Source of the DNA: Hahella sp. KA22 | GTDB lineage: Bacteria > Pseudomonadota > Gammaproteobacteria > Pseudomonadales > Oleiphilaceae | Direction: 5' to 3' | DNA length: 64,000 nt | Assembly (NCBI RefSeq): GCF_004135205.1 | Contig: NZ_CP035490.1 | Coordinates: forward strand, 6,191,501-6,255,500 | The notes under the pieces: model-generated | The model's input: only the letters and a program-made list of their open reading frames with translations | Database searches by the model: none | Told to the model about the DNA's origin: nothing | Shown here: positions 34,789 to 43,787 of the stretch, one piece after another | Layout of the letters: every line of letters starts with the position of its first letter | How positions within the stretch are numbered: the stretch's first letter is position 1 | Translations under genes and position numbers: made by a program

Positions 34789-36027
34789 TTATCCGACATT
34801 GAATGCTGAAGCCATCATTTGTCGATCAGCTCGGCTGATACCGACGCTTTTGGCCACCGATTCCCACTGGCTAACACTGTGCAGCACTTCATCCTTTATC
34901 GCATTCGCTTCACTGACGCCTAGTTGAAAAAACTCGATCACATCCATCGCTAAATCGTAGTCCAGGCTATTGTCATTATCAGTAATATTCAAATGCAGCC
35001 CATTAGAGGGTGTAACAGGATTAATATCGTAAGCCGGAGATAAAACCCATCCTCCCTTTTGATAGATAAACCCATGGTTACGCAAGTGATCATCCGTATT
35101 GGAAATCGCAATGTTAAAAATGATACGACGCCATAGTTGCGCCAAATCATCTCTGGTGTTGGAGCCTCTCTCAGTAAGAAACTGCGCCAATTCGATGTAA
35201 CTGGCGTCGTAGTCGCCATCATAGTAACCAAGCTGCGTTAATGCTGAGGTGAAATGCAGGCGACTCGTAGCAGTGCGATCAAAACGCTGGGTTAAAAACG
35301 TGTGGTGATGGCTATTGAATCTCTCAATTCTGCACGGAGCCATCACTATCCCCGCCGCCAACGCCAATTGATAAGCCGTAAACTCCCACGCAGCAATGTC
35401 ATGGTCGTCATGGCGACTCGGAAATTTAGCGATCCACAAGTGATTCGCCTCATCCACCACGCTTGCCTTGGGGCGAGCGCCACCTAGTGATGAGCCTGGC
35501 GACATCAACATGTAGAGCCATCTTAGATACTCGGGATCATCACTGTTGCTGTCTTCTACTTGCTGGGCGGCGTACTCCAGCTCCCTTAACGAGGATATGG
35601 GCGGGGCCGCCAGTCGCTCGTCGTTATCAAGAAAGGCGCCCTCTATTGACTGTTTAAATCTCAAGGCGCCTTGGCGATAAAGATCATGGACGCCGAGGAG
35701 ATAGTCCATCTCATGAAGCACCTTGGGGCGCCTTTCCTGCTGACGCGCTAAGATCGCTTCGCGACGGTTCATCAGCAAGCGTCCCCAACGATCAGGACAA
35801 GAGTCCAGAAATGCGCGAAAGTTATTTGAGTTTGAGCTATGTTGCTCGCCGGAGAACAAATGGAGGTCAGGGTCTATTTGCTGTGCGCTGGGAAGCTTCA
35901 GCCACCCCTCATCATAATGAAAGCTGAAATGCTCTCTATTCTTGGTGACAGTAGAGCGGAGTCTCCCAACCAAAACTGGTTCATCGAATTCCTCCCAGTC
36001 AGCAAATACAAAGACTTCAGTGTTCAT
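34789..36027 (-). CDS. hipA: HipA-family serine/threonine kinase toxin
   Basis: A 412-residue HipA-like kinase. The autophosphorylation/G-loop-like stretch is SSLGGARPK (179-187). The catalytic block is SNTDDHLRNHG with Asp312, and the Mg-binding Asp334 is in PAYDINP. All match the HipA fold, so it should be active. HipA kinases phosphorylate aminoacyl-tRNA synthetases or related targets and induce dormancy; the target here is unknown. It overlaps the upstream antitoxin gene by 4 bp. Lower GC than the flanking cyd and chitinase operons suggests a mobile origin. Confidence 0.88.
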   Translation of the reverse strand: MNTEVFVFADWEEFDEPVLVGRLRSTVTKNREHFSFHYDEGWLKLPSAQQIDPDLHLFSGEQHSSNSNNFRAFLDSCPDRWGRLLMNRREAILARQQERRPKVLHEMDYLLGVHDLYRQGALRFKQSIEGAFLDNDERLAAPPISSLRELEYAAQQVEDSNSDDPEYLRWLYMLMSPGSSLGGARPKASVVDEANHLWIAKFPSRHDDHDIAAWEFTAYQLALAAGIVMAPCRIERFNSHHHTFLTQRFDRTATSRLHFTSALTQLGYYDGDYDASYIELAQFLTERGSNTRDDLAQLWRRIIFNIAISNTDDHLRNHGFIYQKGGWVLSPAYDINPVTPSNGLHLNITDNDNSLDYDLAMDVIEFFQLGVSEANAIKDEVLHSVSQWESVAKSVGISRADRQMMASAFNVG

Positions 36028-36329
36028 TTTTGCTTACTCAGAAGCTTAATATCCTGTAGTTTGCGTCCCAATTCATCGTCACTAGCCACTTTCGCCAAGT
36101 CCTCTACTAATCCTAGTACGCCTAATACCGCCACATAATGCCCCATAGACACTTTGGCGTCTCCTTGCTCGATTCTGCGAATAGTTAACCGACTGAGCCC
36201 AGTCCGCTCGGAAATCAGAGTCTGAGTATAGTTTCTACGCTTTCTGGCCAACTTTATGTTCTCACCTAACTGTGAGAGAACCTTTTGGTTCTTGGGAAAA
36301 ACAATAGCGCTTCTTTTTTCACCAGGCAT
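36024..36329 (-). CDS. hipB: HipB-family antitoxin and repressor
   Basis: A 101-residue protein with an XRE-type helix-turn-helix (IKLARKRRNYTQTLISERTGLSRLTIRRIEQGDAKVS, residues about 21-56) and an acidic C-terminal helix. It is the first gene of a two-gene module and overlaps hipA by 4 bp, the standard antitoxin-toxin order. It should bind and silence HipA and repress the operon through the inverted repeats just upstream. Confidence 0.85.
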   Translation of the reverse strand: MPGEKRSAIVFPKNQKVLSQLGENIKLARKRRNYTQTLISERTGLSRLTIRRIEQGDAKVSMGHYVAVLGVLGLVEDLAKVASDDELGRKLQDIKLLSKQK

Positions 36330-36333
36330 ATAG

Positions 36334-36372
36334 AGTGATCACTACAGTTATCAAAAGGTGTTATTTTGATAA
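36334..36372. promoter_or_regulatory. hipBA operator candidates
   Basis: Directly before the hipB start are AGTGATCACT (36334-36343, perfect 10-bp palindrome) and TTATCAAAA/TTTTGATAA (36348-36372, perfect 9-bp arms, 7-bp centre). TGATCACT is repeated at 36411-36418. The layout suits autoregulation by HipB, though the sequence differs from the E. coli HipB operator. Confidence 0.55.
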
Positions 36373-36547
36373 TTATAGGAACCACAAAAGAATATAGCAA
36401 AGAAACTTTCTGATCACTAAAGCTACCAAATTGTCAGAAAAAGATAACCATAAGTCTCAGAAGACTGACTTGGAATCGCACCAGCTATTAGCGCCAATAA
36501 CTGGTTCAAAAGGAAAAGCCGTTAAGCTACAAGGCGGGATGGTACTG

Positions 36548-36575
36548 AGTCCGCCCCCGGTTAAAGGGGCGGACT
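36548..36575 (-). terminator. Stem-loop after the chitinase operon
   Basis: AGTCCGCCCC (36548-36557) pairs perfectly with GGGGCGGACT (36566-36575) around an 8-nt loop, 14 bp after the end of the GH18 chitinase gene. No T-run follows on the minus strand, so it is a strong stem but not a textbook terminator. Confidence 0.55.
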
Positions 36576-36588
36576 GGGTGGGTTTAGT

Positions 36589-39500
36589 TTAGAAGCGGCA
36601 CACCAGGGTCCAGCTGCCGTCGCTGCCTGGGGTGGATTGGGTCCACCAGCCTGCGCGGTAGACGACCTTGTTGTGGGACATCAGGTCGCCGGAGCCGGCA
36701 TGGGTGGGATTGCCTTGCCAGTCGCTCTGGGTCCAGTTGGGATAGACGTTCACTTTGCTGGGATCGACGTTGGCGTCGGCGCAGGAGCCGCCGTCGTTAC
36801 CGCCATCATCGCCACCGTTGTCTCCACCGTCGCCATTATCGCCGCCATCCAGAGAGCCTGCGGGCAGTTCCGGGTGCTCTTGTTTCAGAGCGAAGGTGGC
36901 GCCGCCGATTTTCACTCTCCAGCTGGAAGGCGTCGACATGGGCAGCTGATAGTTGAGCGTGATGTCCATGCTCTCGCCGTCCGCCAGGGCCTGATAGTTT
37001 TTCAGGGTGAACGCCACCTTGTGGTGATCGTTGTCCAGACCGCCGATGTTGTTGCCGGAGCTGTTAGCGCCGCTGGCGATGACTTTCAGACCGACGCCGC
37101 TCTGATCGCTGATAGTGTCAGGGATCGCCGTAGGCACGTTGAACTCAAAGGTGGCTCCACCAGGGATGGTCTGACCCGAGTTGTTGGTGATCTTCAGTTT
37201 GGGATTGATCGGATAGTTCTGATCGCCCAGTTTGAAGCCGCTGATGCTGTACTTGATGTCCAGACTGGTCGCCGGCACGTCGGAGCCGACCTGATCACCG
37301 TATGGCGTCGCGTTTTTGAACGCGTCATAGAACTGCGTAGTCAGGGTGTCGCCCATGAAGTACTCACCCTTGTCCGCGTTCCAGTCGTAGTCGCCAGCCA
37401 GTTCCCAGAACATAACGCCGCCAATGCCGTTATCCGCGACATACTTGGCTTTAACGCCAATAGACTCTTCATCTTCGATGGACAGGAACACGCGTTTTTC
37501 AGCATTCCACAACCAAGGCGCCACTGCGGTCGAATCATAGTGGCGACTGTAGGAACCGGTCAGCACATCGGTAGGATCATTGGCCGGATCAAGGCCGTAG
37601 TCCGCGATGTAACTGCCCGCCACGCCTTCCGCCAGGTTCTTGGCGTGCCACAGCGGGTTGGAGCCGGCGCCCATCTCATTGCCCTGTTTATCCAGGTCAT
37701 GCCAGATGTTGTCGATGCCCACGGCGCCATGGCCGCAGTCATTCTTATCGCCAGAGCCGGTGCCGGGAGGACAGTTGTTCTGATCCGGCGCGGAAGCCGT
37801 GCCCCACAGACCGTTGTCGCCGCCGTTCACGCCCTGCCAGCCGCGGGTGTAATAAGGCACGCCGATATTGATGCGCCCCGCCTGCATGGTTCCACGGAAA
37901 TACTTGTAGGCCCAGTCGGTATTCAGATAACCAATGCGCTGATACTGAGAGGTGTTGTAGTAGTTCCAGGCTTTCAACTCCACGTCTTCGCCGGTGTCAT
38001 ACAAGGCCGCGTTGGGACCAACGAACTGGTTCCAGGCGCCGTGCAGGTCGTAAGACATGATGTTGACGTAGTCCAGATACGGCGTGATCTGCATCACTTC
38101 CATGCCCCGCAGCAGATATCCTGAAGAAGGCGAAGCGATGGTCAGCATGTAGTGCTTGCCGTCTTCCGCTGAGGCGGCGTCCAGCTTCTCACGCAGAGTT
38201 TTCATCAGTTCCACGTAAGAGGCCATCAAACCAGCGCGACGGGCGTTGGCGATGGCGAAATCATCCGGGTTGCCGGCGTCATTCATGCTGGTGGGATATT
38301 CATAGTCGATATCCACCCCGTCAAAGCCATAAGAACGCAGGAACGCCACCACCGAATCGGCGAAGGTGTTGATGCCCTGCTGGTTGATGCTGTTATCCGC
38401 ATTGGTGGTCATGGTGTAGAAGCCGCCGCTGTCGACGCGCTTGCCGTCATCGTCGAAATAGCCGCCGGTTTCCGCCCAGCCGCCAACGGAGATCAGGGTC
38501 TTCACGTTGGGATACTGCTTCTTGAACTTGTTCAGCAGGTTGAAATGGCCCTTATAGGAATAGCTCGGGTCCATTTCCGCGCCTTCCACGCCATCCCAAG
38601 TGAGACCGGTGGCGGGGTTGTCCGGATTATTCACATTGCCCACGGAGATCTTGTTGTTTCCGTCTACATGAGCAAAGGCGTAGTTAATGTGGGTCAGCTT
38701 CTCCCAGGGAATATCGCTGGCCAGATAGGACGGCGCGCCATTCTTACCAGTGCGCCAGGACGTGAAGTAGCCGATGATGCGACGGGGATGATCCGCGCCC
38801 ATTTTTTCGCGGCCATTCTCGTCATAGATGCTGCAGTAGGGCACATCGACGCCGGGAGTCTGATACAGACCTTCAGGACGGCAGTCTTCACCGCCGGGAT
38901 CGGTTCCGCCGTTCACTTTGATGGCGACCGCCGGCGCCATGCCGCTCAGCCCCTTATCGTCTATCGCCTTGGCGGCGATGCTATGGCCGCCGGCCTTGGC
39001 TTTCCAAGCCATTTCGTAAGGCGCAGCGTCGTCCTCGCCGATCAGGGCGTTGTCCACATAGAACTCCACCTTGCTCACAGAGCCGTCCGCATCCGCGGCG
39101 TCAACGCTGATATTGACGTTGTCGTCCACATTGAATTCTTCACCCGCTTTGGGTGAGGTGACGCTGGCCGTAGGCGCTTGATTATCCGGTGGCGTATCAC
39201 CGTCGGTGACTTTAATGCTGGCCTTGCCGGTCGTCGCGTCCGCATTATCGTCATCCACAGCGGCGGCGCTGACAGTGTGGGCGCCCAGCTCCGCCTTCCA
39301 CTCAACGGAATAAGGCGCGCTGTCGTCTTCGCCGACCACTTTGTCGTCCACCATAAAGGTTACTTTGGCGACGGAGCCGTCCTCATCGGACGCGTCTGCG
39401 GATAGCACGACAGTGTCGCCGACGGCGTATTCAGAGCCGGACTTAGGCGCTGTCAGCGTCACGCTGGGCGGTTTGTTGTCGACAGGACCGCCATCATCGC

Positions 39501-39729
39501 ATTGCCCCAAAGGCTTCCACTCCTGCCAGTCGCCGGAATGGGTTTCAGGATCAGCGCCCTGCGACCAGTAGGCCGCCTGATAGGCGCTGTTTTTGTGCTT
39601 CACTTTCGCGCCGCCGTTATATACGGCGCCGCTGTCCCAGTCGGAAAGGCCCGCGCAATCATAGGCGAACGCCGATTGGCTGAGGGCTCCCGCAGCAATC
39701 AAGGTGGCGGTCAGCAATTTCATTTTCAT
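36589..39729 (-). CDS. Secreted multidomain GH18 chitinase
   Basis: A 1046-residue chitinase. Domains in order are: signal peptide (1-22), chitin-binding CBM5/12 (about 23-77), two Ig-like domains (88-175 and 186-272), and the GH18 barrel (about 310-790). A beta-sandwich of unassigned type (830-965), a Gly/Asp/Asn linker and a second CBM5/12 (985-1046) follow. The catalytic motif DGVDIDYE ends at the acid/base Glu477, and SVGGWAETGG forms the adjacent strand, so the enzyme should be active, probably on crystalline chitin. AAGGAC precedes the ATG. It follows the GH19 gene by 29 bp on the same strand. Confidence 0.95.
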   Translation of the reverse strand: MKMKLLTATLIAAGALSQSAFAYDCAGLSDWDSGAVYNGGAKVKHKNSAYQAAYWSQGADPETHSGDWQEWKPLGQCDDGGPVDNKPPSVTLTAPKSGSEYAVGDTVVLSADASDEDGSVAKVTFMVDDKVVGEDDSAPYSVEWKAELGAHTVSAAAVDDDNADATTGKASIKVTDGDTPPDNQAPTASVTSPKAGEEFNVDDNVNISVDAADADGSVSKVEFYVDNALIGEDDAAPYEMAWKAKAGGHSIAAKAIDDKGLSGMAPAVAIKVNGGTDPGGEDCRPEGLYQTPGVDVPYCSIYDENGREKMGADHPRRIIGYFTSWRTGKNGAPSYLASDIPWEKLTHINYAFAHVDGNNKISVGNVNNPDNPATGLTWDGVEGAEMDPSYSYKGHFNLLNKFKKQYPNVKTLISVGGWAETGGYFDDDGKRVDSGGFYTMTTNADNSINQQGINTFADSVVAFLRSYGFDGVDIDYEYPTSMNDAGNPDDFAIANARRAGLMASYVELMKTLREKLDAASAEDGKHYMLTIASPSSGYLLRGMEVMQITPYLDYVNIMSYDLHGAWNQFVGPNAALYDTGEDVELKAWNYYNTSQYQRIGYLNTDWAYKYFRGTMQAGRINIGVPYYTRGWQGVNGGDNGLWGTASAPDQNNCPPGTGSGDKNDCGHGAVGIDNIWHDLDKQGNEMGAGSNPLWHAKNLAEGVAGSYIADYGLDPANDPTDVLTGSYSRHYDSTAVAPWLWNAEKRVFLSIEDEESIGVKAKYVADNGIGGVMFWELAGDYDWNADKGEYFMGDTLTTQFYDAFKNATPYGDQVGSDVPATSLDIKYSISGFKLGDQNYPINPKLKITNNSGQTIPGGATFEFNVPTAIPDTISDQSGVGLKVIASGANSSGNNIGGLDNDHHKVAFTLKNYQALADGESMDITLNYQLPMSTPSSWRVKIGGATFALKQEHPELPAGSLDGGDNGDGGDNGGDDGGNDGGSCADANVDPSKVNVYPNWTQSDWQGNPTHAGSGDLMSHNKVVYRAGWWTQSTPGSDGSWTLVCRF

Positions 39730-39758
39730 AATTTATAGTCCTTTTGCGGTCGCGGGCT

Positions 39759-41240
39759 TCATTGTCCCGCTGTTTGTTGTTTTTCATCAGTCACGACGGT
39801 GACGTCGAAAAAGTTCTCCACGCAGCTGCGATAGTCGCCTTGCGCCAGCGCGAAGTACGGGGTCTGATAGCCGACCAGCTTGCAGGCGAAAGATTTGCCT
39901 TCGGGCATGTCCGGGTAGTAACCCCAATCCTGATCCCAGTACACCTGCAATGCGCCGGAGCCTTGGGTGTCGAAGCTTTTCTGATCTTTACATCCCAACT
40001 CTTCGTTGGCGCCGATGGCGACGTTGAGCGCCTGGGCGTGGTTGCGGTAATAGTCGATGCGATTGACGGATTGCGGCTTCTCATAGCCATGACCGCATTC
40101 GATGCCGCCATTGATGATATTGGTGGTGGCGCCGAAGCCGGGTTTGATGCCCAGTTGCGCATCGTGAGCGTTAGGCGTCCAGGTTCCATCCACCACGTGC
40201 AACATGCTGGGTTTCGGAGACGCCGGATACACAAAGAAGAACACGGCGGAGGCCAGGTTGAGCCAAGTGTCTGCGACTTTTTCAGGATCGTTCAACAACA
40301 CTCTCACATCGCCGTACATGGCCTGGGAAAAGGGGCCATAGTTGTAGTTATAACTGAGCTGCTTGGCGCCACGGCCGAAATATTTCAGATAGTCGCCGCT
40401 GGCGTCCTTCCCGCAAGGCCAGGTTTTGCCCTGCCAGGTGTCCGGACTGCATTCCGCGTTGTAACCGCACCCCGAGTTATTCGCGTCGCATCCGGCTTCT
40501 CTGACGAACACCAGACCCTGACGCCACTGTGGAATAGAGGAATTACCATCATGGCCGCCAGTTTCCTGAGTGAAGTGAGCGAACATGGTCGCCAGGGATT
40601 TACGGCAGATAGCGTCGCTGTCGCGGCCGTCATCATAGGTGGAGCAGAATCCTTTGAACTTGCCGACCGCCCTCAGAAAGCGGGTGTAGGTGTAGGACTC
40701 ATGACGCTGCGGGAAGGTCTCTTCGAACTGTGTGGAAGACATGATGCTCTCCACGCGCTTGACGTTCGCCGGATTAGAAGCGGCGCCGGGAACAATCGCT
40801 TCGACTTGAGCGTTATCCAGGGTTTTGACGGAGTCTTTGACTTTGTTGAACTGGGGCGTATCGGTGAGGCCTGCTTCCGCGGCGTCCAGAGCAGACGCTT
40901 TCATGCTGTAGCCGCCGCCCGGCAGCGGTTGCGGCAAATCGCTGGCGCTGTCGTCGCCATCTCCCGGATTATCGCCGCCATCGCCGGGGCTGTCGCCACC
41001 ACTGCAGGAGGCGTCGCAAAGTCCTACTTGCTTCCAGGGGCCCCACTCTCCTGAGGCGGTGGGATCATCTCCCTGCGTCCAGTAGCGGGCCTGAAAAATC
41101 GTATTGGCGGTGTGCGCTTGATCGCCGCCCTGATAAACAGCGTTGTTTTTCCATTCCGGCACAGCAGCCATGACCACTGCGCTGGATAGACAGAATACAG
41201 AGGCTAATATCCCCATTCCGAATCTGAATTGAGTACGCAT
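39759..41240 (-). CDS. Secreted GH19 chitinase
   Basis: A 493-residue secreted chitinase. A signal peptide (1-25) is followed by a CBM5/12 chitin-binding domain (about 27-76), a Gly/Asp-rich linker and a GH19 catalytic domain (about 115-490). The general acid is Glu226 in HFTQETGGH. YFGRGAKQLSYNYNYGPFS and TNIINGGIECG are canonical GH19 blocks. Cysteines are numerous, as in secreted GH19 enzymes. It is the first gene of a two-chitinase operon; inverting GH19 and retaining GH18 enzymes together should degrade chitin efficiently. The 5' region carries TGGTAT repeats. Confidence 0.93.
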   Translation of the reverse strand: MRTQFRFGMGILASVFCLSSAVVMAAVPEWKNNAVYQGGDQAHTANTIFQARYWTQGDDPTASGEWGPWKQVGLCDASCSGGDSPGDGGDNPGDGDDSASDLPQPLPGGGYSMKASALDAAEAGLTDTPQFNKVKDSVKTLDNAQVEAIVPGAASNPANVKRVESIMSSTQFEETFPQRHESYTYTRFLRAVGKFKGFCSTYDDGRDSDAICRKSLATMFAHFTQETGGHDGNSSIPQWRQGLVFVREAGCDANNSGCGYNAECSPDTWQGKTWPCGKDASGDYLKYFGRGAKQLSYNYNYGPFSQAMYGDVRVLLNDPEKVADTWLNLASAVFFFVYPASPKPSMLHVVDGTWTPNAHDAQLGIKPGFGATTNIINGGIECGHGYEKPQSVNRIDYYRNHAQALNVAIGANEELGCKDQKSFDTQGSGALQVYWDQDWGYYPDMPEGKSFACKLVGYQTPYFALAQGDYRSCVENFFDVTVVTDEKQQTAGQ

Positions 41241-41657
41241 AGTTATTTCCTTGAGGCAAAACGTCCCGGCGTTTACGGGACTCCTTATTGGATTTTTGTA
41301 ATAAGCGGCCCGAGCCGGTTTACTGGGCTGCGCCTTGTACGCCTCGTTAGGGCTATATTGGACCGCCTATACCGTACCACTTATATCAATGGACCTACCT
41401 ACCACATGAGATTACTTATTATTGGTATCTCAATGGTATATATTAGTACACGAATTGGTATCATCCAGAAAGGTATTTTTTCTATGCTATTTGGCGGATG
41501 AAGTGAGTGGCCGCCAAGACTGAAAGGCAATACGCAACAGTTTGTTTTATTTGATTTTCGCTTAGGGCAAGCGTTATTTAATTGAGTGGAACAGAAAGGA
41601 AAAACAAAGCGACAGGCATAAGAGGCCAGACCCCTTATGCTTTTTTATTCTGAACAA
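41241..41657. promoter_or_regulatory. Chitinase operon control region with phased TGGTAT half-sites
   Basis: A 417-bp non-coding stretch. TGGTAT occurs at 41423-41428, 41434-41439 and 41456-41461, spaced 11 and 22 bp, i.e. on the same helix face; GGTAT recurs at 41472. Opposite-strand relatives ATACC and GTACC occur at 41369-41378. GntR-type GlcNAc regulators use TGGTAT-like elements in some bacteria (from memory). The right end carries the stem-loop at 41616-41646. Confidence 0.5.
41616..41646 (+). terminator. Rightward terminator with no known upstream gene
   Basis: GCATAAGAGG (41616-41625) and CCCCTTATGC (41631-41640) form a stem with a 5-nt loop and one imperfection, followed by TTTTTT on the plus strand. 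The only genes nearby are on the minus strand, so it either ends an unseen rightward transcript or serves in reverse for the chemoreceptor gene, which ends at 41658. Confidence 0.6.
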
Positions 41658-43628
41658 TCACACCTGAAACGCGGTGGAAAGGGTTTTAAGTTCATCCGCC
41701 AGACGACTTTGCTCGCCGGCGGCGGCGGAGATTTGATCCCCGGCTTCCGCAGCAACCTGGGATTTTTCGCCAATCGACTGCATCTTGGCGGCGATATCGC
41801 CGCTGGCCTGCGCCTGCTGCTCCACCGCCGCCGCGATCTGCAACGCGCGCTGGTTGATATCATGAATCGCCTCCAGAACGTCGTTCAACACCTTACGCAC
41901 TTCACCAGCGCCCACCACGCTCTTGCTGACGGAGTCCTTGCTTGCCTCCACTTTCAACACCGCCCGGCCGCTCTCGTCCTGGAAAGCGCGGATCATGTCT
42001 TCAATTTCCGTGGTTGAACTCTGAGTGCGTTGCGCCAGAGAGCGCACTTCATCCGCCACCACGGCGAACCCCCGTCCCTGTTCGCCCGCGCGCGCGGCCT
42101 CAATAGCGGCGTTGAGCGCCAACAGGTTGGTTTGTTCCGCAATACTTTTGATGACGTCCACCACCTGGAAAATGCGCTCGCTGCTATCGCGCAGACTACG
42201 AATGCTGGCCGACGCCTCACCGACCTGCGCCGCGACAGTATCAATAGTCGTCGCCGCCTCCGAGTTCAGCTGATTGGCTTTGCTCACCAACGTATCCGCG
42301 GAGCCGGCCGCGCTAGAGGCGCTGGATGTGTTCTCCGCGACCTCTTTGATAGAAGCGCTCATTTCCTCAATAGCGGAGGCGACAATGAGCGTATCCTGCT
42401 TCTGCGTACTCAGACTGTCCGCCGTCGTCGCCACTGTGACGGCGCTCTCTTCCGCCACCGACGCCAATTGCCCGCTGCAGGCGGAAATCCGGTGCACCGC
42501 GTCGCGGAAGTTATCCAGCATGTCGTTCAACAAGCTGGCGATTTCCCCCAGCTCATCTCCCGCCAGAATCTTCGCCCGACTGCGCAGATCCTTGCGAATG
42601 GACACCGCGCGCATGGTCTCCATCAAGCTGCTCACCTGCTTGTGCACACCATAAGTCAGAAAGGCGGCCATGCCCCCGACGATGGCCAGAGAAATCAGAG
42701 TCAGCGTGCAATGCCACCACAATAACTTCAAGTCATCGTTCTTCACCTTTTCCGCCAGCGCCAGGACGTCATTCGTCAGTTTTTCTTCAATGTTTTTCAG
42801 CAGGTTAATACGACCAGTGGACTGCTTGAACCAGTCCGCCGCATCCTGCTGCAACTCACCGCTCAGGGCGAAACGGCGATACTTCTCTACCTGTTCCACC
42901 GCGCCTCCCTGTAAGGTGCGCTTACGATATTCAACTTGCTCGGGTTGGGCGAATTGATCGAAGGTTTCCAGATAGGCATTCTGCTCGCTGATCAGCCTAA
43001 TGAACTTCTCATAATTTCCAGGCGCGAACTTTCCTGCGGCGAAGGTATTGCTGAGCACGGCGCGTTCGATTCCCGCCCGTTCCTTGCCCTGTAGAAAGTT
43101 ATAGTAAGCCATCAGCGCCGAGCTGATTTGGGGCGTCACCGCGTCATCGGCGACCGTGGCCGCAGAGGACAGCAGCAATGCGTTTGCCTTGGTGTAAAAG
43201 CCAATGGCTTCGGCGGCGGGAATATTCAGACTGTCCACCCGTTGCCGAATCTGCGGCATTTGCGCTAACAAATCATCCACGGTTTTCATCAGTTCCAGCA
43301 GTTGCGGCCTGACGATCATGTGGCGGTGCATTTTCAGGAAGTCGGATAATTCAGATCGGCGCTGATCGGTCAAAGTGCGCTGTTCTTTGAGGGTGTCGCC
43401 GAATGACTTGCCTCCCGACCCCAGATACCCGGCGCTGGCGCCGCGCTCTTTTTGCAGTTCGTGGGTCAGATAACTGCTTTTCCCCGCCAGCGCCACCATG
43501 TAGGTAAGGTCATCCGCTTGCCGGTATTCGCGCAGAGACTCGGAAATAATCACATAGGCCAGTATCAAGAGACAGGCGGCGGCGGGCGCCACCAGTAAAA
43601 CAAGCTTCTGAAAGAAATTGAGCTTCAT
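41658..43628 (-). CDS. Methyl-accepting chemotaxis protein with NIT sensor domain
   Basis: A 656-residue chemoreceptor. A first membrane helix (residues about 7-29) leads to a periplasmic NIT domain (about 45-300), recognised by [17 protein letters not shown] and the following [11 protein letters not shown] second helix (about 312-335), HAMP (to about 390) and a full MCP signalling hairpin with [27 protein letters not shown] follow. NIT domains sense nitrate or nitrite in studied cases. The ATG at 43628 has GGAG about 6 nt upstream and places the helix at the very N-terminus; longer starts add a basic leader. No CheR pentapeptide is seen at the end. Confidence 0.9.
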   Translation of the reverse strand: MKLNFFQKLVLLVAPAAACLLILAYVIISESLREYRQADDLTYMVALAGKSSYLTHELQKERGASAGYLGSGGKSFGDTLKEQRTLTDQRRSELSDFLKMHRHMIVRPQLLELMKTVDDLLAQMPQIRQRVDSLNIPAAEAIGFYTKANALLLSSAATVADDAVTPQISSALMAYYNFLQGKERAGIERAVLSNTFAAGKFAPGNYEKFIRLISEQNAYLETFDQFAQPEQVEYRKRTLQGGAVEQVEKYRRFALSGELQQDAADWFKQSTGRINLLKNIEEKLTNDVLALAEKVKNDDLKLLWWHCTLTLISLAIVGGMAAFLTYGVHKQVSSLMETMRAVSIRKDLRSRAKILAGDELGEIASLLNDMLDNFRDAVHRISACSGQLASVAEESAVTVATTADSLSTQKQDTLIVASAIEEMSASIKEVAENTSSASSAAGSADTLVSKANQLNSEAATTIDTVAAQVGEASASIRSLRDSSERIFQVVDVIKSIAEQTNLLALNAAIEAARAGEQGRGFAVVADEVRSLAQRTQSSTTEIEDMIRAFQDESGRAVLKVEASKDSVSKSVVGAGEVRKVLNDVLEAIHDINQRALQIAAAVEQQAQASGDIAAKMQSIGEKSQVAAEAGDQISAAAGEQSRLADELKTLSTAFQV

Positions 43629-43787
43629 GAGCCACTCCGTCTGCTGGGGGATATCCATCAAGACCAATAGTCTGACGCGCGGACGCTTAATGCGTCCGCA
43701 ACGTCTTAAACAATAGACTATCCGCCCAATTTGCCCCAAAGACGAAGCATGCAGAATGTTCTGCGCGGTGAGATTACACAGTCTGGA

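Noticed and set aside
36637-38124. A 495-codon open frame opposite the GH18 chitinase
   Set aside because: Antisense to a well-supported chitinase, Val/Gly/His-rich and without recognisable motifs.
41229-41501. A 90-codon rightward frame upstream of the chitinases
   Set aside because: No ribosome site or domain; composition follows the AT-rich promoter, and the TGGTAT array lies inside it.
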